This document shows positions 24,845 to 33,630 of a DNA stretch of 64,000 nt, piece by piece. This DNA comes from Microcoleus sp036704825. Its GTDB lineage: Bacteria > Cyanobacteriota > Cyanobacteriia > Cyanobacteriales > Microcoleaceae. The notes beneath the pieces are model-generated. The model saw only the letters and a list, made by a program, of their open reading frames with translations. It was not told the origin of the DNA and did no database searches. The position numbers and the translations under genes were made by a program. Every line of letters starts with the position of its first letter. Positions within the stretch are counted from its first letter, which is position 1. The DNA is taken from the NCBI GenBank assembly GCA_036704825.1, contig JAUBSN010000041.1, forward strand, positions 7,680 to 71,679, given 5' to 3'.

Positions 24845-27211
24845 ATGAAACTGCAAACCATTGGCTCGACCGTACTCTTCTCACTTCTAGCCGCGATCGG
24901 TGGCGGCGATTTTCCCTTCATCCTTAGTGCTCAAGCCAAAATCTCTTCTCCTCAATTTTTGGGTCAGAACCATGCAGGCCGGAAAACGGAAGCTGACAGG
25001 TTGTTTCAGGAAGGGGAACAACAGGCTCAGACGAGTCAATTTGAAGCAGCTATACAGTCTTTGCAACAGGCATTAAATATCTATCGGGAACTCAAAGACC
25101 GTTCGAGTGAGGCGAAAACTATGAGCCGTCTTGGAAGTTCTTACGCTCTTCGAGGTGACTATGCCAAAGCGATTGAATTTTGTCAGCAAAGTTTAGCGAT
25201 CGCCCGTGAAATTGCTGACCGCTCAACTGAGCAGCGGGCTCTCACTAATTTAGGCTCTGTTTACGGTGCTCTCGGCGAGTATGCTAAAGCGATTGAACAT
25301 TATCAACAGAGTTTGGCGATCGCGCGCGAAACCTCTAATCCCTTAAATGAGGGAGGACTTTTAATCAATTTAGGAGTTATTTACGGTACTCTCGGTGACT
25401 ACGCCAAAGCGATTGAATATTATCAGCAGAGTTTAGCAATCATGCGGGAAATTTCTAGTAGCTATGGCGAAAGGCTGGCGCTGGGCAATCTTGGAGTCGC
25501 TTACCGCAATCTAGGAGACTTTGCTAAAGCGATTGAGTATGGTCAGCAGGCCTTAGCGATCGCGCGGCAAACCAAAGACCGCCAAGGAGAAGCAAGTGGG
25601 CTCGGGGATCTCGGAACGGCTTACAATTCTCTCAGTGACTATGCTAAAGCGATTCAATACCTCAAGCAGTCGTTAGCGATCGCGCGAGAAGTTTCCGATC
25701 GCCGCGGTGAAGTAATTGCTCTGGACAATCTAGGATTTGCACTCTACAAACAAGGCAATTTCCTAGCAACCGAGCAAACACTCTTTGAGGGAATCAATGT
25801 TCTTGAATCTCTGCGAGCTGGATTAGATCGTAACAGTAAAGTGTCAATCCTAGACACCCAAGCTCACATCTACCAACTTTTACAACAAGTCCTTATTGCC
25901 CAGAAGAAAACTCAGGAAGGGTTAGAAATTGCTGAACGGGGAAGAGCCAGAGCTTTTGTAGAGTTATTAGCCGCTCGCCTTTCCCCTTCTCCCACTGCTC
26001 CAATCACCATCAACCCGCCCAACATCCAGCAAATTCAACAAATTGCTAAAGAACAAAACGCCACCCTTGTCGAGTATTCAACTATCAGGAATGAAGCTCT
26101 CTATATTTGGGTAATCAAGCCCACTGGTGAAATTACTTTTCGCTCCGTTGACCTCGAATCCCTCAACATTAATCTAGGACAAGCTACGGAAAGCACGAGA
26201 GTCGCTGCTGCTACTGGCAGAGGAGTGAACGAACAAAATACCGCCTTTGCAGAAATGATTCGCGGCACTCGCGATGCTTTGGGCACATCAGAAAATAAAC
26301 TCTCCAATCAACAAACAAAAAATCGCCCCAACTCAACCCCTGCTAATTCCAAAACTGCCAACCCAAAATTACAACAACTTTATCAATTACTAATTGAACC
26401 GATTGCTGACCTTTTACCAACCGATCCTAACGATGCCGTTATCTTTATTCCGCATCAATCCATCTTTTTAGTTCCCTTTGCTACCCTACAAAATATTCGA
26501 GGTCAATACCTCGTTGAAAAACATACCATCGTCATTGCTCCCGCCATTCAAGTCTTGCAACTAACCCGCCAAGCTAGAAAAAAAGTCCGGCAAATTTCTC
26601 CCCAAAATATCCTGGTTGTCGGCAATCCCACCATGCCAAAAATCGGCAACCCCCCGCAGCAATTACTACCACTCCCAGGCAGCGAACAGGAAGCCCAAAT
26701 CATTGCCAAACTTCTCAACACTCAAGCACTGATCGGCCCTCAAGCCACGAAAACAGCTATTACTCAAAAAATGTCAAATGCTCGGATTATTCATCTAGCG
26801 ACTCATGGTTTATTCAAGGAAGTTAAAAGGCAAGATATACCCGGAGCGATCGCCCTGGCTCCCTCGGGGAATGATGACGGCTGGCTCACTTCCAGCGAAA
26901 TCTTAGATTTAAAATTAAATGCCGAATTAGTCGTTTTAAGTGCTTGCAATACAGGCAGAGGAAAACTAACGGGTGATGGTGTTATTGGCTTATCTCGCGC
27001 ATTAATTACTGCCGGCGTTCCCAGTATCCTCACCTCTCTGTGGTCGGTTCCCGATGCTCCCACTGCTGAATTAATGGCAGAATTCTATCGCCAGTTGCAG
27101 CAAAATCCCAATAAAGCTCAAGCCTTGCGACAAGCAATGCTAATCACGATGAAAAAGCATCCTGAACCCAGAGATTGGGCTGCATTTACCCTGATTGGTG
27201 AAGCAGAGTAA
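24845..27211 (+). CDS. Exported TPR-CHAT protease
   Basis: 788 aa from ATG 24845, preceded by GGAGGAAG at 8 nt; earlier starts (GTG 24776, ATG 24785) would bury the signal peptide. Residues 1-33 are a signal peptide (hydrophobic VLFSLLAAIGGG, cleavage near SAQA). Residues about 45-340 are six or seven 40-residue tetratricopeptide repeats (GDYAKAIEYYQQSLAIARE type). The C-terminal CHAT (caspase-HetF-associated) domain has the cysteine-protease dyad H654 (LATHG) and C701 (LSACNTG) and the RALITAGVPSILTSLW signature. The substrate is unknown, and no CRISPR type III-E genes are present. Confidence 0.85.
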   Translation: MKLQTIGSTVLFSLLAAIGGGDFPFILSAQAKISSPQFLGQNHAGRKTEADRLFQEGEQQAQTSQFEAAIQSLQQALNIYRELKDRSSEAKTMSRLGSSYALRGDYAKAIEFCQQSLAIAREIADRSTEQRALTNLGSVYGALGEYAKAIEHYQQSLAIARETSNPLNEGGLLINLGVIYGTLGDYAKAIEYYQQSLAIMREISSSYGERLALGNLGVAYRNLGDFAKAIEYGQQALAIARQTKDRQGEASGLGDLGTAYNSLSDYAKAIQYLKQSLAIAREVSDRRGEVIALDNLGFALYKQGNFLATEQTLFEGINVLESLRAGLDRNSKVSILDTQAHIYQLLQQVLIAQKKTQEGLEIAERGRARAFVELLAARLSPSPTAPITINPPNIQQIQQIAKEQNATLVEYSTIRNEALYIWVIKPTGEITFRSVDLESLNINLGQATESTRVAAATGRGVNEQNTAFAEMIRGTRDALGTSENKLSNQQTKNRPNSTPANSKTANPKLQQLYQLLIEPIADLLPTDPNDAVIFIPHQSIFLVPFATLQNIRGQYLVEKHTIVIAPAIQVLQLTRQARKKVRQISPQNILVVGNPTMPKIGNPPQQLLPLPGSEQEAQIIAKLLNTQALIGPQATKTAITQKMSNARIIHLATHGLFKEVKRQDIPGAIALAPSGNDDGWLTSSEILDLKLNAELVVLSACNTGRGKLTGDGVIGLSRALITAGVPSILTSLWSVPDAPTAELMAEFYRQLQQNPNKAQALRQAMLITMKKHPEPRDWAAFTLIGEAE

Positions 27212-27229
27212 TAGCTTTTAGCCTAGATG

Positions 27230-27420
27230 CCGCACCTCAATTTTAATTATGCTAAGTAATACAAAAAATCTGAACTAATAATACGAAAATTCTGAGTTAT
27301 TTGACGTTTTATTTGTTTGGTTTGCGTATAAATACTTAGTTCTTTCTGTTTTGGTGTTTGCCAAACTACCAAACAGGTGTAATAATTACATATTACATTG
27401 TGAAGTGCGGAATGTGGGTT
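27230..27420. repeat. MITE-like direct repeat, left copy
   Basis: About 190 bp. It starts CCGCACCTCAATTTT and ends GTGCGGAATGTGGGTT (27405-27420). It shares most of its length with 28406-28696, including TATTTGTTT, GTTTTGGTGTTTGCCA and CAGGTGTAATAATTA. The last 16 bp abut the stop codon of the candidate toxin. Confidence 0.75.
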
Positions 27421-27870
27421 TTAAGTGTTCTTTTTCTGGGTGGGATACACTTCATGCTTCGGGTCCCACCAAAGTAGCTCCATCACGCCTTGATTGAGTA
27501 TGCCCCAGATTCTTTCGGTCGCAGATAAGCGTAAAGAAGTGAGTTCATCCAAATCATCGAGATTCATTTCGGTTAGTCGATCGCGGGCTAGTTTAGAGAG
27601 GTTATTAATTGGCACGGTATGATTTTGTTTTTTACTGTCAACCAATATCTCACGCCATGTCATAGACTCAAAGTTACTGAGTTTCGTTTGAATCTCTTTG
27701 AGTTTTTCTCCATCAATGTTTTGCCAACCATAGTAAGAGGCGAGTTCCATTTTTGAAATTCGCCATGCTGGATTACGATTGTAATAATCTTGAGGATCTT
27801 CGCCGATTTTTGGTTGTTTTTGAGGATCTGGCTGGGCTTTGACTTTTGGCTGTTTTTTCTGCTTGGACAT
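27421..27870 (-). CDS. Candidate toxin partner of a Panacea antitoxin
   Basis: 149 aa: a lysine/glutamine-rich N-terminus (about 1-25), then a helical region, then a compact C-terminal motif RIWGILNQGVMELLWWDPKHEVYP. RIxGI...LLWWDPxHEVxP recurs in short toxin-like proteins that follow antitoxin genes. It starts 11 bp after the Panacea gene stop. I cannot name the family. The function is inferred from the pairing, and the gene stops exactly at the flanking repeat. Confidence 0.55.
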   Translation of the reverse strand: MSKQKKQPKVKAQPDPQKQPKIGEDPQDYYNRNPAWRISKMELASYYGWQNIDGEKLKEIQTKLSNFESMTWREILVDSKKQNHTVPINNLSKLARDRLTEMNLDDLDELTSLRLSATERIWGILNQGVMELLWWDPKHEVYPTQKKNT

Positions 27871-27881
27871 GAGGGACAGGA

Positions 27882-28307
27882 TTACAGGCTGCTGTAGTAT
27901 TCTGCCATTGCAGCGAGTGTAATTTCCTGATTTCCGCGCTGTGTGGCTGCGAGTCCTTTTCTGGCACCGATCCAGGGTTCTTCTTGATGGGTCAAGTCAC
28001 TCAGCCACTGGGAAGTCCGATCGCCGTAGAATTCCAGGACTTTATCAATAGTTTCTTTTTGGATCGGGGTGAGATTTTCGGGATTACCTGCGATCGCTGA
28101 GACGATAAATTGCCCTTTGTGGTGCTGGTAGAGGTCTGGAATAACAGGCCCGTTTGCCCATGCTTCTACGGTTTCAGGAAACAGGGGGGCATCATCCCAG
28201 ACTAATGACCATGCCTGAGCGTAGTACAAAAGCTTCTGAAGTTTCATCGCGGGGAGTTCGCCTTTTTTGGCGAGAATATAAGCTGCAACGTCTTGTACAG
28301 TTGTCAT
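27882..28307 (-). CDS. Panacea-domain (DUF4065, SocA/GepA-like) antitoxin
   Basis: 141 aa from ATG 28307, with GGAGGT 9 nt upstream; the longer frame from 28367 is rejected. Panacea signatures: VAAYILAKKGELPAMKLQKLLYYAQAW near the start, then EAWANGPVIPDLYQHHKG. Panacea is the shared antitoxin domain of many unrelated two-gene toxin-antitoxin systems, thought to block diverse toxins. It is followed at 11 bp by the candidate toxin, and the two-gene block is bounded by perfect 16-bp inverted repeats (27405-27420, 28396-28411). Confidence 0.8.
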   Translation of the reverse strand: MTTVQDVAAYILAKKGELPAMKLQKLLYYAQAWSLVWDDAPLFPETVEAWANGPVIPDLYQHHKGQFIVSAIAGNPENLTPIQKETIDKVLEFYGDRTSQWLSDLTHQEEPWIGARKGLAATQRGNQEITLAAMAEYYSSL

Positions 28308-28395
28308 GCTAATTACCTCCGTTTTAATTGTTGCACTGAAACTTTTCTTAATTCTATTATAGTCCATAAATATCGATATTTGGCGCTCATCTTGG

Positions 28396-28696
28396 AACCC
28401 ACATTCCGCACGTCAATTTTTAGTATGCCAAGTAATACGCAAATTATGAGCAAGTAATACGCAAATTATGAGTTATTGGACGTTTTATTTGTTTTGTTTG
28501 CATAAGCTGTTCTACATTTAAACTGTGTGTCAAAAATCAATAAAAATCTTGTGGGACGGGCTTCTCGCCTGTCCCGAATTTCCAATTTAAATGCGTAACA
28601 GCTTATAAATATTTAGTTTTTCTGTTTTGGTGTTTGCCATACTACCAAGCAGGTGTAATAATTAGATATTACATTTTGAAGCGCGGGATGTGGGTT
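28396..28696. repeat. MITE-like repeat, right copy, with terminal inverted repeats
   Basis: Begins AACCCACATTCCGCAC (28396-28411) and ends GCGCGGGATGTGGGTT (28681-28696), which pair at 14 of 16 positions. Apart from a 105-bp insertion it is a direct repeat of 27230-27420. It contains no coding sequence. Confidence 0.75.
28502..28606. repeat. Nested 105-bp palindromic element (ATAAGCTGTT ends)
   Basis: Ends ATAAGCTGTT and AACAGCTTAT are perfect inverted repeats, continued by ATTTAAA/TTTAAAT. An inner GGGACGGGC/GCCTGTCCC hairpin is present. It interrupts the right MITE copy where the left copy is continuous. A relative lies at 43396-43525 and a half-site at 17561. Confidence 0.7.
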
Positions 28697-28760
28697 TTAG
28701 GATTTCTGCAAGTGCCACATAGAGTAGGCGGTAAGCTAAATCCTTCAGGACTTATATCAA

Positions 28761-28878
28761 TTCCGGTTGCACCAGAAACACGATCTAGAGGACACGGCGC
28801 CGTGCCCTTGGACTACCTGGATTAATAGTAGCTACACGGCAGTGCCGTGTCCTCGGTATCATTCCGATACAACCGGAA
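28761..28878. repeat. TTCCGGTTG palindromic element
   Basis: Outer 9-bp arms at 28761-28769 and 28870-28878; inner AGGACACGGC/GCCGTGTCCT arms at 28789-28798 and 28844-28853. It lies just downstream of the pentapeptide gene's 3' end. Confidence 0.6.
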
Positions 28879-28887
28879 ACCATATTA

Positions 28888-29883
28888 CTACCCGTGCATT
28901 TCTCCATTCGGCATAATTGTACCGCGCCACAGAGCAGCCGTTAAATTAGCAGTGCTCAAATCTGCCCTAATCAAAGTTGTGCGGTGCAAAATTGCCTCCC
29001 GCAAATCTGTTCTAGCCAGGTAAGCATCAGTCATATCAGCTTCACTCAAATTTGCCTGATTCAAGTTAGCTCGACTCAAATCCGCCCTCACCAAATTAGC
29101 TCGGCTCAAGTCAGCCATAATTAAATTAGCATTGCTCAACTTAACATCAGTCATAAATGCACCGCGCAAGTTAGCACCAGCCAATTCAGCATCAAGTAAC
29201 ACAGCTCTTTCCAACTTAGCATTAGCCATTACAGCCCAGGAAAAATTTGTTTCTACCAAAGTTGCTTCAGTCAAAAATATGCCATCTAAAATAGCTTCGC
29301 TCAAATTCGCCTGAGTCAGATTTGCTTCTCCCAGAAATGCTTCAGTCAAATTAGCGTGACTGAGATTAGCTTTAGTCAAATCTGCACCATGCAAATTGAC
29401 GCCCCGCAAATCTGCACCTTGTAAATTAGCACCCCGCAAATTTGCACCCTCAAAAATCCGCAGCTCCTTCCGCAAATTTGCACCCCGCAAGCACGCACCC
29501 CGCAAATCTGCACCTTGCAAATTCACACCTCGCATATCTGCATCGCTCAAATTTGCATCAATAAAAACTGCCAAAGAAATGTTGGCTTTGCGAAAGTCTG
29601 CACCTTGCAAAGTCGCTCCGTGGAAGTCTGCATCGGACAAATTGGCTCCGCTCAAGTTTGCTTGATTTAAGTTAGCACCGCACAGCTTTGCATTAGTTAA
29701 ATTTGCGCGCTGAAGGTTAATTCTGCTCAGGTACGACATCGCTAAGTTTGCACCCCAGAGGTCAGCACTGCTTAAATTGACGCCAATTAAATCGGCACCG
29801 CTCAGGTATACCCCTCTGAGATTCATACCTTGAAAATCTAGTTCTCCTGATGTATATCGCCTTAAAATTTCGCTGGCATTCAT
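28888..29883 (-). CDS. Pentapeptide-repeat protein
   Basis: 331 aa, almost entirely A(D/N)LxX pentapeptides (GADLSGANLxxANL type) from about residue 15 to 320, which should fold into a right-handed quadrilateral beta helix. One short break, RKELRIFEG near residue 140, interrupts the register. There is no signal peptide or extra domain. Such proteins are abundant in cyanobacteria and roles are mostly unknown. The repetitive DNA is A/T-biased at third positions of the repeats. Confidence 0.9.
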   Translation of the reverse strand: MNASEILRRYTSGELDFQGMNLRGVYLSGADLIGVNLSSADLWGANLAMSYLSRINLQRANLTNAKLCGANLNQANLSGANLSDADFHGATLQGADFRKANISLAVFIDANLSDADMRGVNLQGADLRGACLRGANLRKELRIFEGANLRGANLQGADLRGVNLHGADLTKANLSHANLTEAFLGEANLTQANLSEAILDGIFLTEATLVETNFSWAVMANAKLERAVLLDAELAGANLRGAFMTDVKLSNANLIMADLSRANLVRADLSRANLNQANLSEADMTDAYLARTDLREAILHRTTLIRADLSTANLTAALWRGTIMPNGEMHG

Positions 29884-30065
29884 ATTTGTTTTTGTTGTTA
29901 ATTAGGTACAATCTGCTATTTCTAGACTGCTTAAATTTCCGTTCGCGCAGGCGGACTTAGTTTTTGTAGCCCCAGACTTGAGTCTAAGAAATTTGATGAA
30001 ATTTCTTGAATTTCAGTTGACGCCAGCGGACTTAGTTGGTGTTACTCCAGACTTGAGTGGAGAAT

Positions 30066-31757
30066 TTAATGAGTTTTATTGACAAATTCTTGAGTCCACA
30101 AGACTGTTTTGCTACCTAACTGTCGCCCGTGAATTTTCACGTGAGTAAGATATTTTGATTTTAAAGTACACAGTTTTTTGTGAATGTATGTAGCTGTAGG
30201 CTGTTGGTTTGGTACTTCAGCAGACTCCAGAATCACATGGAGCCAACCGTCTTTAAATCCCGCTGTAGCAGCAATTCCTTTAGGCTGTAGCAATTGATTG
30301 ATCAATTGGGCGATCGCCTTTGGTTTGCCTTGCTTTGCCATTTCCAGAAGCTGATACTGATTTGCTTTATGGCTAGAGTGTTCCGGCGGTATTTCGGAAA
30401 TCTTGTCTGTCACATTTTCGGTTATTGCCAAAGGAGATGTTCCGCTTTCTTTTGACTCCAACTCGATCAAAATTTCCAGCAATTTATCGGTAAACTTCTG
30501 AACTTTTCCTAGATAGTCTCTGAGATTTTTATATTTCCAGTACAAACGCTCCTCTGCACTTCCCGTAGAAAATTTTCCGTTCAAAGCAGCTTCTAACTGG
30601 GTGAATATATTTTCTATTTGCGCTGTGGCGGAGTTAGCACTTTGACTGACTAATTCTGTCATTTCTTCTTCCAATTCCAACTTGCGTTTGATGGAATCGC
30701 TAATATTTATAATAACAGGCTCTGCCGGTTCTAAAATTTCGATAATAGTTGGCATTTCTGTTGCTGGGAATGTTTCTACCATTTCCTGTCTGAAATCGGT
30801 AGCATAATTATTGCTGGTTTCGGGTTCTTTAAACTGTACATTTTCTGCCGTGTCCGGGACTAAGTAACTCTTTTGGGGGTCGTAATGATAGTGAGCTGGA
30901 GCAGCTTGAAGGATGTGAGTAATTTCGCCTGGATCGAAATAATCGTTGCGCCTGTCCGCCAGCTCGTTCTCTTCATAAACACTGTTGTTTAAATGTGTCT
31001 GATCGTAATTTTCGCTAGCCGAAGATTCGGCTTCACGGGATTCTTCCTGTTGCATTTTTGCGTAACAAGGATTCATCGCTTTGATGATTACGCTCGCAGC
31101 TTGGTCGTTTTCATCTCTGTTGTCGAGATTGCTAGCAGTTCTGTACAACTGAGATTCCAGTTCGGCTAGGCTGCCACAGACGTTAAACAGTTGTCGCAGC
31201 AGAGTGTCAAGTTCTTGAGTTTTCAATAGCAGCCAGTCGCGATCGCTAAAAGTAAACTGGTGATAAAGAGTAGAAAAAATTAGGATTTTCGCCCTCAGCG
31301 GATTTGTTTGCTGCAAAATTTTTTGTCTGACATCAAATAAAGTGCCGAGGTTTCTTGCCCTTTCTTCGCTGTTGGGTACTTCCGAACTAAAATGCTCTTC
31401 AAATGCGGGAGCTTCCTGACCGGCAAAACTAGATATATTTGCTTCTAATTTGGTGAAATCTTCAAATTCATACAGCCTGCTAAGTTGACAGACTATGAGG
31501 TCTGTTACTAAAGCATACTCGGTTTTTTTATTAACCTTAGAAACTATACTATTTAAAACAGCTTCAATATCTTCTAACCTGCTGTATTTGGCGCACAGTT
31601 CTTCAATTAAAATCCTTACATCGGCGCTGGCTAGTTTTGCCGGGTCATTTTCCCAGAACTCTTTACAAGCAAAAAATATTATTTTTTTAATGCGCGAGAG
31701 ATTTACGTCTTGTTCTAATTCGCGAACAACTTCATCTAAAATAGATAAAGCTTTCAT
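30066..31757 (-). CDS. Conserved cyanobacterial hypothetical protein with C-terminal RNA/DNA-binding-like domain
   Basis: 563 aa from ATG 31757, preceded by GGGAGG; the frame from 31787 lacks that signal. The N-terminal 200 residues are helical and acidic. The middle (about 225-345) is low-complexity and disordered. A coiled-coil stretch follows (about 365-455). The C-terminal roughly 90 residues (LLEMAKQGKPKAIAQLINQL, GWLHVILESAEVPNQQ, VKIHGRQLG) are a domain I recognise only as recurrent at the C-termini of cyanobacterial proteins. No function is claimed. Confidence 0.7.
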   Translation of the reverse strand: MKALSILDEVVRELEQDVNLSRIKKIIFFACKEFWENDPAKLASADVRILIEELCAKYSRLEDIEAVLNSIVSKVNKKTEYALVTDLIVCQLSRLYEFEDFTKLEANISSFAGQEAPAFEEHFSSEVPNSEERARNLGTLFDVRQKILQQTNPLRAKILIFSTLYHQFTFSDRDWLLLKTQELDTLLRQLFNVCGSLAELESQLYRTASNLDNRDENDQAASVIIKAMNPCYAKMQQEESREAESSASENYDQTHLNNSVYEENELADRRNDYFDPGEITHILQAAPAHYHYDPQKSYLVPDTAENVQFKEPETSNNYATDFRQEMVETFPATEMPTIIEILEPAEPVIINISDSIKRKLELEEEMTELVSQSANSATAQIENIFTQLEAALNGKFSTGSAEERLYWKYKNLRDYLGKVQKFTDKLLEILIELESKESGTSPLAITENVTDKISEIPPEHSSHKANQYQLLEMAKQGKPKAIAQLINQLLQPKGIAATAGFKDGWLHVILESAEVPNQQPTATYIHKKLCTLKSKYLTHVKIHGRQLGSKTVLWTQEFVNKTH

Positions 31758-31827
31758 AGTTTTCCTCCCATAAAAATACCCTGTCAACAGTCAGCAAGAA
31801 ATAATACAATTATACCACATTTGATAA

Positions 31828-33327
31828 ATGCAAGACTTTGAGGCGATCGTAATTGGCAGCGGTATTGGCGGCTTAGTCGCCGGCTCGATGCTAGCTCGTT
31901 ACGGCAAGCGGGTGCTCGTCTGCGAGAGCCACACCATAGCGGGCGGGGCAGCTCACAGCTTTTCGCGCCGGGGATTTCACTTTGATTCGGGGCCTTCTTT
32001 TTATTGCGGTTTGACTGACCCCCGGTCGTTCAATCCTTTGCGGCAAGTTTTTGATGTTTTGGAGGAATCGATCGCGGCAATTTCCTACGATCCGCTGGGG
32101 CACTACCATTTTCCCGAGGGAAGTTTGCCGGTGTATGCTGATGCGAGAAGTTACTTAGATGCTGTAGCTAAGTTCGCACCGGAAGGTGCTGGAGAATTGC
32201 AGCAATTCCAACAAAATTTATTAGTTTTGTATGAAGCTTTGCGTGGAATTCCGGCTTTAGCGCTGAGATCCGACTGGCAGTTGATACCTGTTTTGCTGTC
32301 TCGGTACTCGCCTGCTTTGCTGAAGCTGTTACCGCTAGTAGGTGCGATCGCGGGTTCAGCAGGTTCCTTGATGGATCGGGACGTGCGCGACCCTTGGGTG
32401 CGGCGTTTGATAGATTTGGAGTGCTTTTTGCTGTCGGGTTTGAAAGCGCGCGGAACTGTCGCGCCGGAAATAGCTTTTATGATTGGCGAACGATCGCGCT
32501 GTGCGATCGAATATCCTGTAGGTGGCAGCGGTGCGATCGTCGATGCTTTAGTCAGAGGTTTGCAGCGCTGGGGAGGAAAGTTGCGTCTGGGAACTCCGGT
32601 CGAGCAAATATTAGTTGAAGCGGGTAAAACCAGCGGCGTTCGCTTGCAAAATGGCGAAATTATCCGCGCCCCAATTGTCATTTCAAATGCCACAATCTGG
32701 GATACTTATACAAAATTACTGCGACCTGAAGATTTGCCGGAAAGCTACCGAAAAAACGCTTTGTCGGTGCCAGCAGTAGACAGTTTCATGCACCTGCATT
32801 TAGGAATTAAAGCCGAAGGACTCGAAGGTTTGACCGGCCACCACGTCGTCGTTCGCGACAGCAAGATTGACATTACAGTACCCGGAAATACTTGCATGAT
32901 TTCGATTCCTACAGTGTGGGATGCAACTCTCGCGCCGCCCGGACATCACGCCGTTCACGCTTATACATTGGAACCTTACGAAGGTTGGGAATATGGCGAA
33001 TTGTATGCCCAGAAAAAGCAAGAGCGATCGCAATCTCTGTTTCAAGCTTTAGAAAAAATTATACCGGATTTGCGATCGCGGATAGTCTTAGAGTCGATCG
33101 GCACACCGCTAACCCACGCCCGATTTTTGCGCCGATATCAAGGAACTTACGGGCCTGCTATCGCCGCCGGCAAAGGCACATTTCCCGGCCCGCAAACACC
33201 CGTCAAAGGCTTGTATCGGGTGGGAGACAGCACCATGCCGGGAATTGGCGTCCCCGCCGTCGCAGCATCGGGTATTTTGTGCGCCAATACCCTGGTAAAT
33301 TCCGATGTAACAGCACAATTTCTGTAA
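31828..33327 (+). CDS. FAD-dependent carotenoid isomerase/desaturase-like oxidoreductase (CrtI/CrtISO family)
   Basis: 499 aa. The N-terminal dinucleotide-binding motif is IVIGSGIGGLVAGSMLARYG, followed by ESHTIAGGAAHSF and RRGFHFDSGPSF, the CrtI/CrtISO pattern. The C-terminal GLYRVGDSTMPGIGVPAVAASG is the family's FAD-binding end. Members desaturate or isomerise carotenes, but sequence alone does not fix the substrate; paralogues of unknown role are common in cyanobacteria. An ABA4-like gene, also carotenoid-related in plants, is 1.5 kb downstream. Confidence 0.8.
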   Translation: MQDFEAIVIGSGIGGLVAGSMLARYGKRVLVCESHTIAGGAAHSFSRRGFHFDSGPSFYCGLTDPRSFNPLRQVFDVLEESIAAISYDPLGHYHFPEGSLPVYADARSYLDAVAKFAPEGAGELQQFQQNLLVLYEALRGIPALALRSDWQLIPVLLSRYSPALLKLLPLVGAIAGSAGSLMDRDVRDPWVRRLIDLECFLLSGLKARGTVAPEIAFMIGERSRCAIEYPVGGSGAIVDALVRGLQRWGGKLRLGTPVEQILVEAGKTSGVRLQNGEIIRAPIVISNATIWDTYTKLLRPEDLPESYRKNALSVPAVDSFMHLHLGIKAEGLEGLTGHHVVVRDSKIDITVPGNTCMISIPTVWDATLAPPGHHAVHAYTLEPYEGWEYGELYAQKKQERSQSLFQALEKIIPDLRSRIVLESIGTPLTHARFLRRYQGTYGPAIAAGKGTFPGPQTPVKGLYRVGDSTMPGIGVPAVAASGILCANTLVNSDVTAQFL

Positions 33328-33449
33328 ATGGGTAGAGGAAAAGGGCGGGTTTTGCCAAAGATATTTTCGGCAACTCAAAAAATAACTCTATCCGCCCTCT
33401 CGTAACCCGTAAACTGCTTGCTGGGGCGCTGATGAGTGATAAAAACTGA

Positions 33450-33545
33450 TTATCCACCAGCGGCAAAAGTGCCCATAATTGCGATCGACAAAGCCAAACC
33501 TGGCAACAGCAGCAATCCTAACATCAAAGCATCGTGTCCGCTCAT
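33450..33545 (-). CDS. 31-aa single-span membrane microprotein
   Basis: MSGHDALMLGLLLLPGLALS, then a small-residue tail ending TFAAGG. The ATG at 33545 has AGGAG 6-7 nt upstream (reverse complement TCAGGAGAAAGTG), a strong ribosome site. One hydrophobic helix (about residues 7-24) with a Pro kink. The size resembles small thylakoid subunits, but I cannot match it to a known Pet, Psb, Psa or Ndh peptide. The rest of the 33328-33630 spacer has only a GGGCGG/CCGCCC imperfect palindrome. Confidence 0.6.
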   Translation of the reverse strand: MSGHDALMLGLLLLPGLALSIAIMGTFAAGG

Positions 33546-33630
33546 CACTTTCTCCTGATATTGACCTTTGACATTATACTCTATAAACCGCCATCTTGCC
33601 TCGACCTTAATAATTATTTAAAACCTTTAA

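Noticed and set aside
24845..27211. TPR-CHAT as part of a type III-E CRISPR system
   Set aside because: It has a signal peptide, and no gRAMP/Cas7-11 or array is present.
28634..28825. 63-codon frame right of the toxin-antitoxin pair
   Set aside because: It lies inside the MITE copy and a palindromic element.
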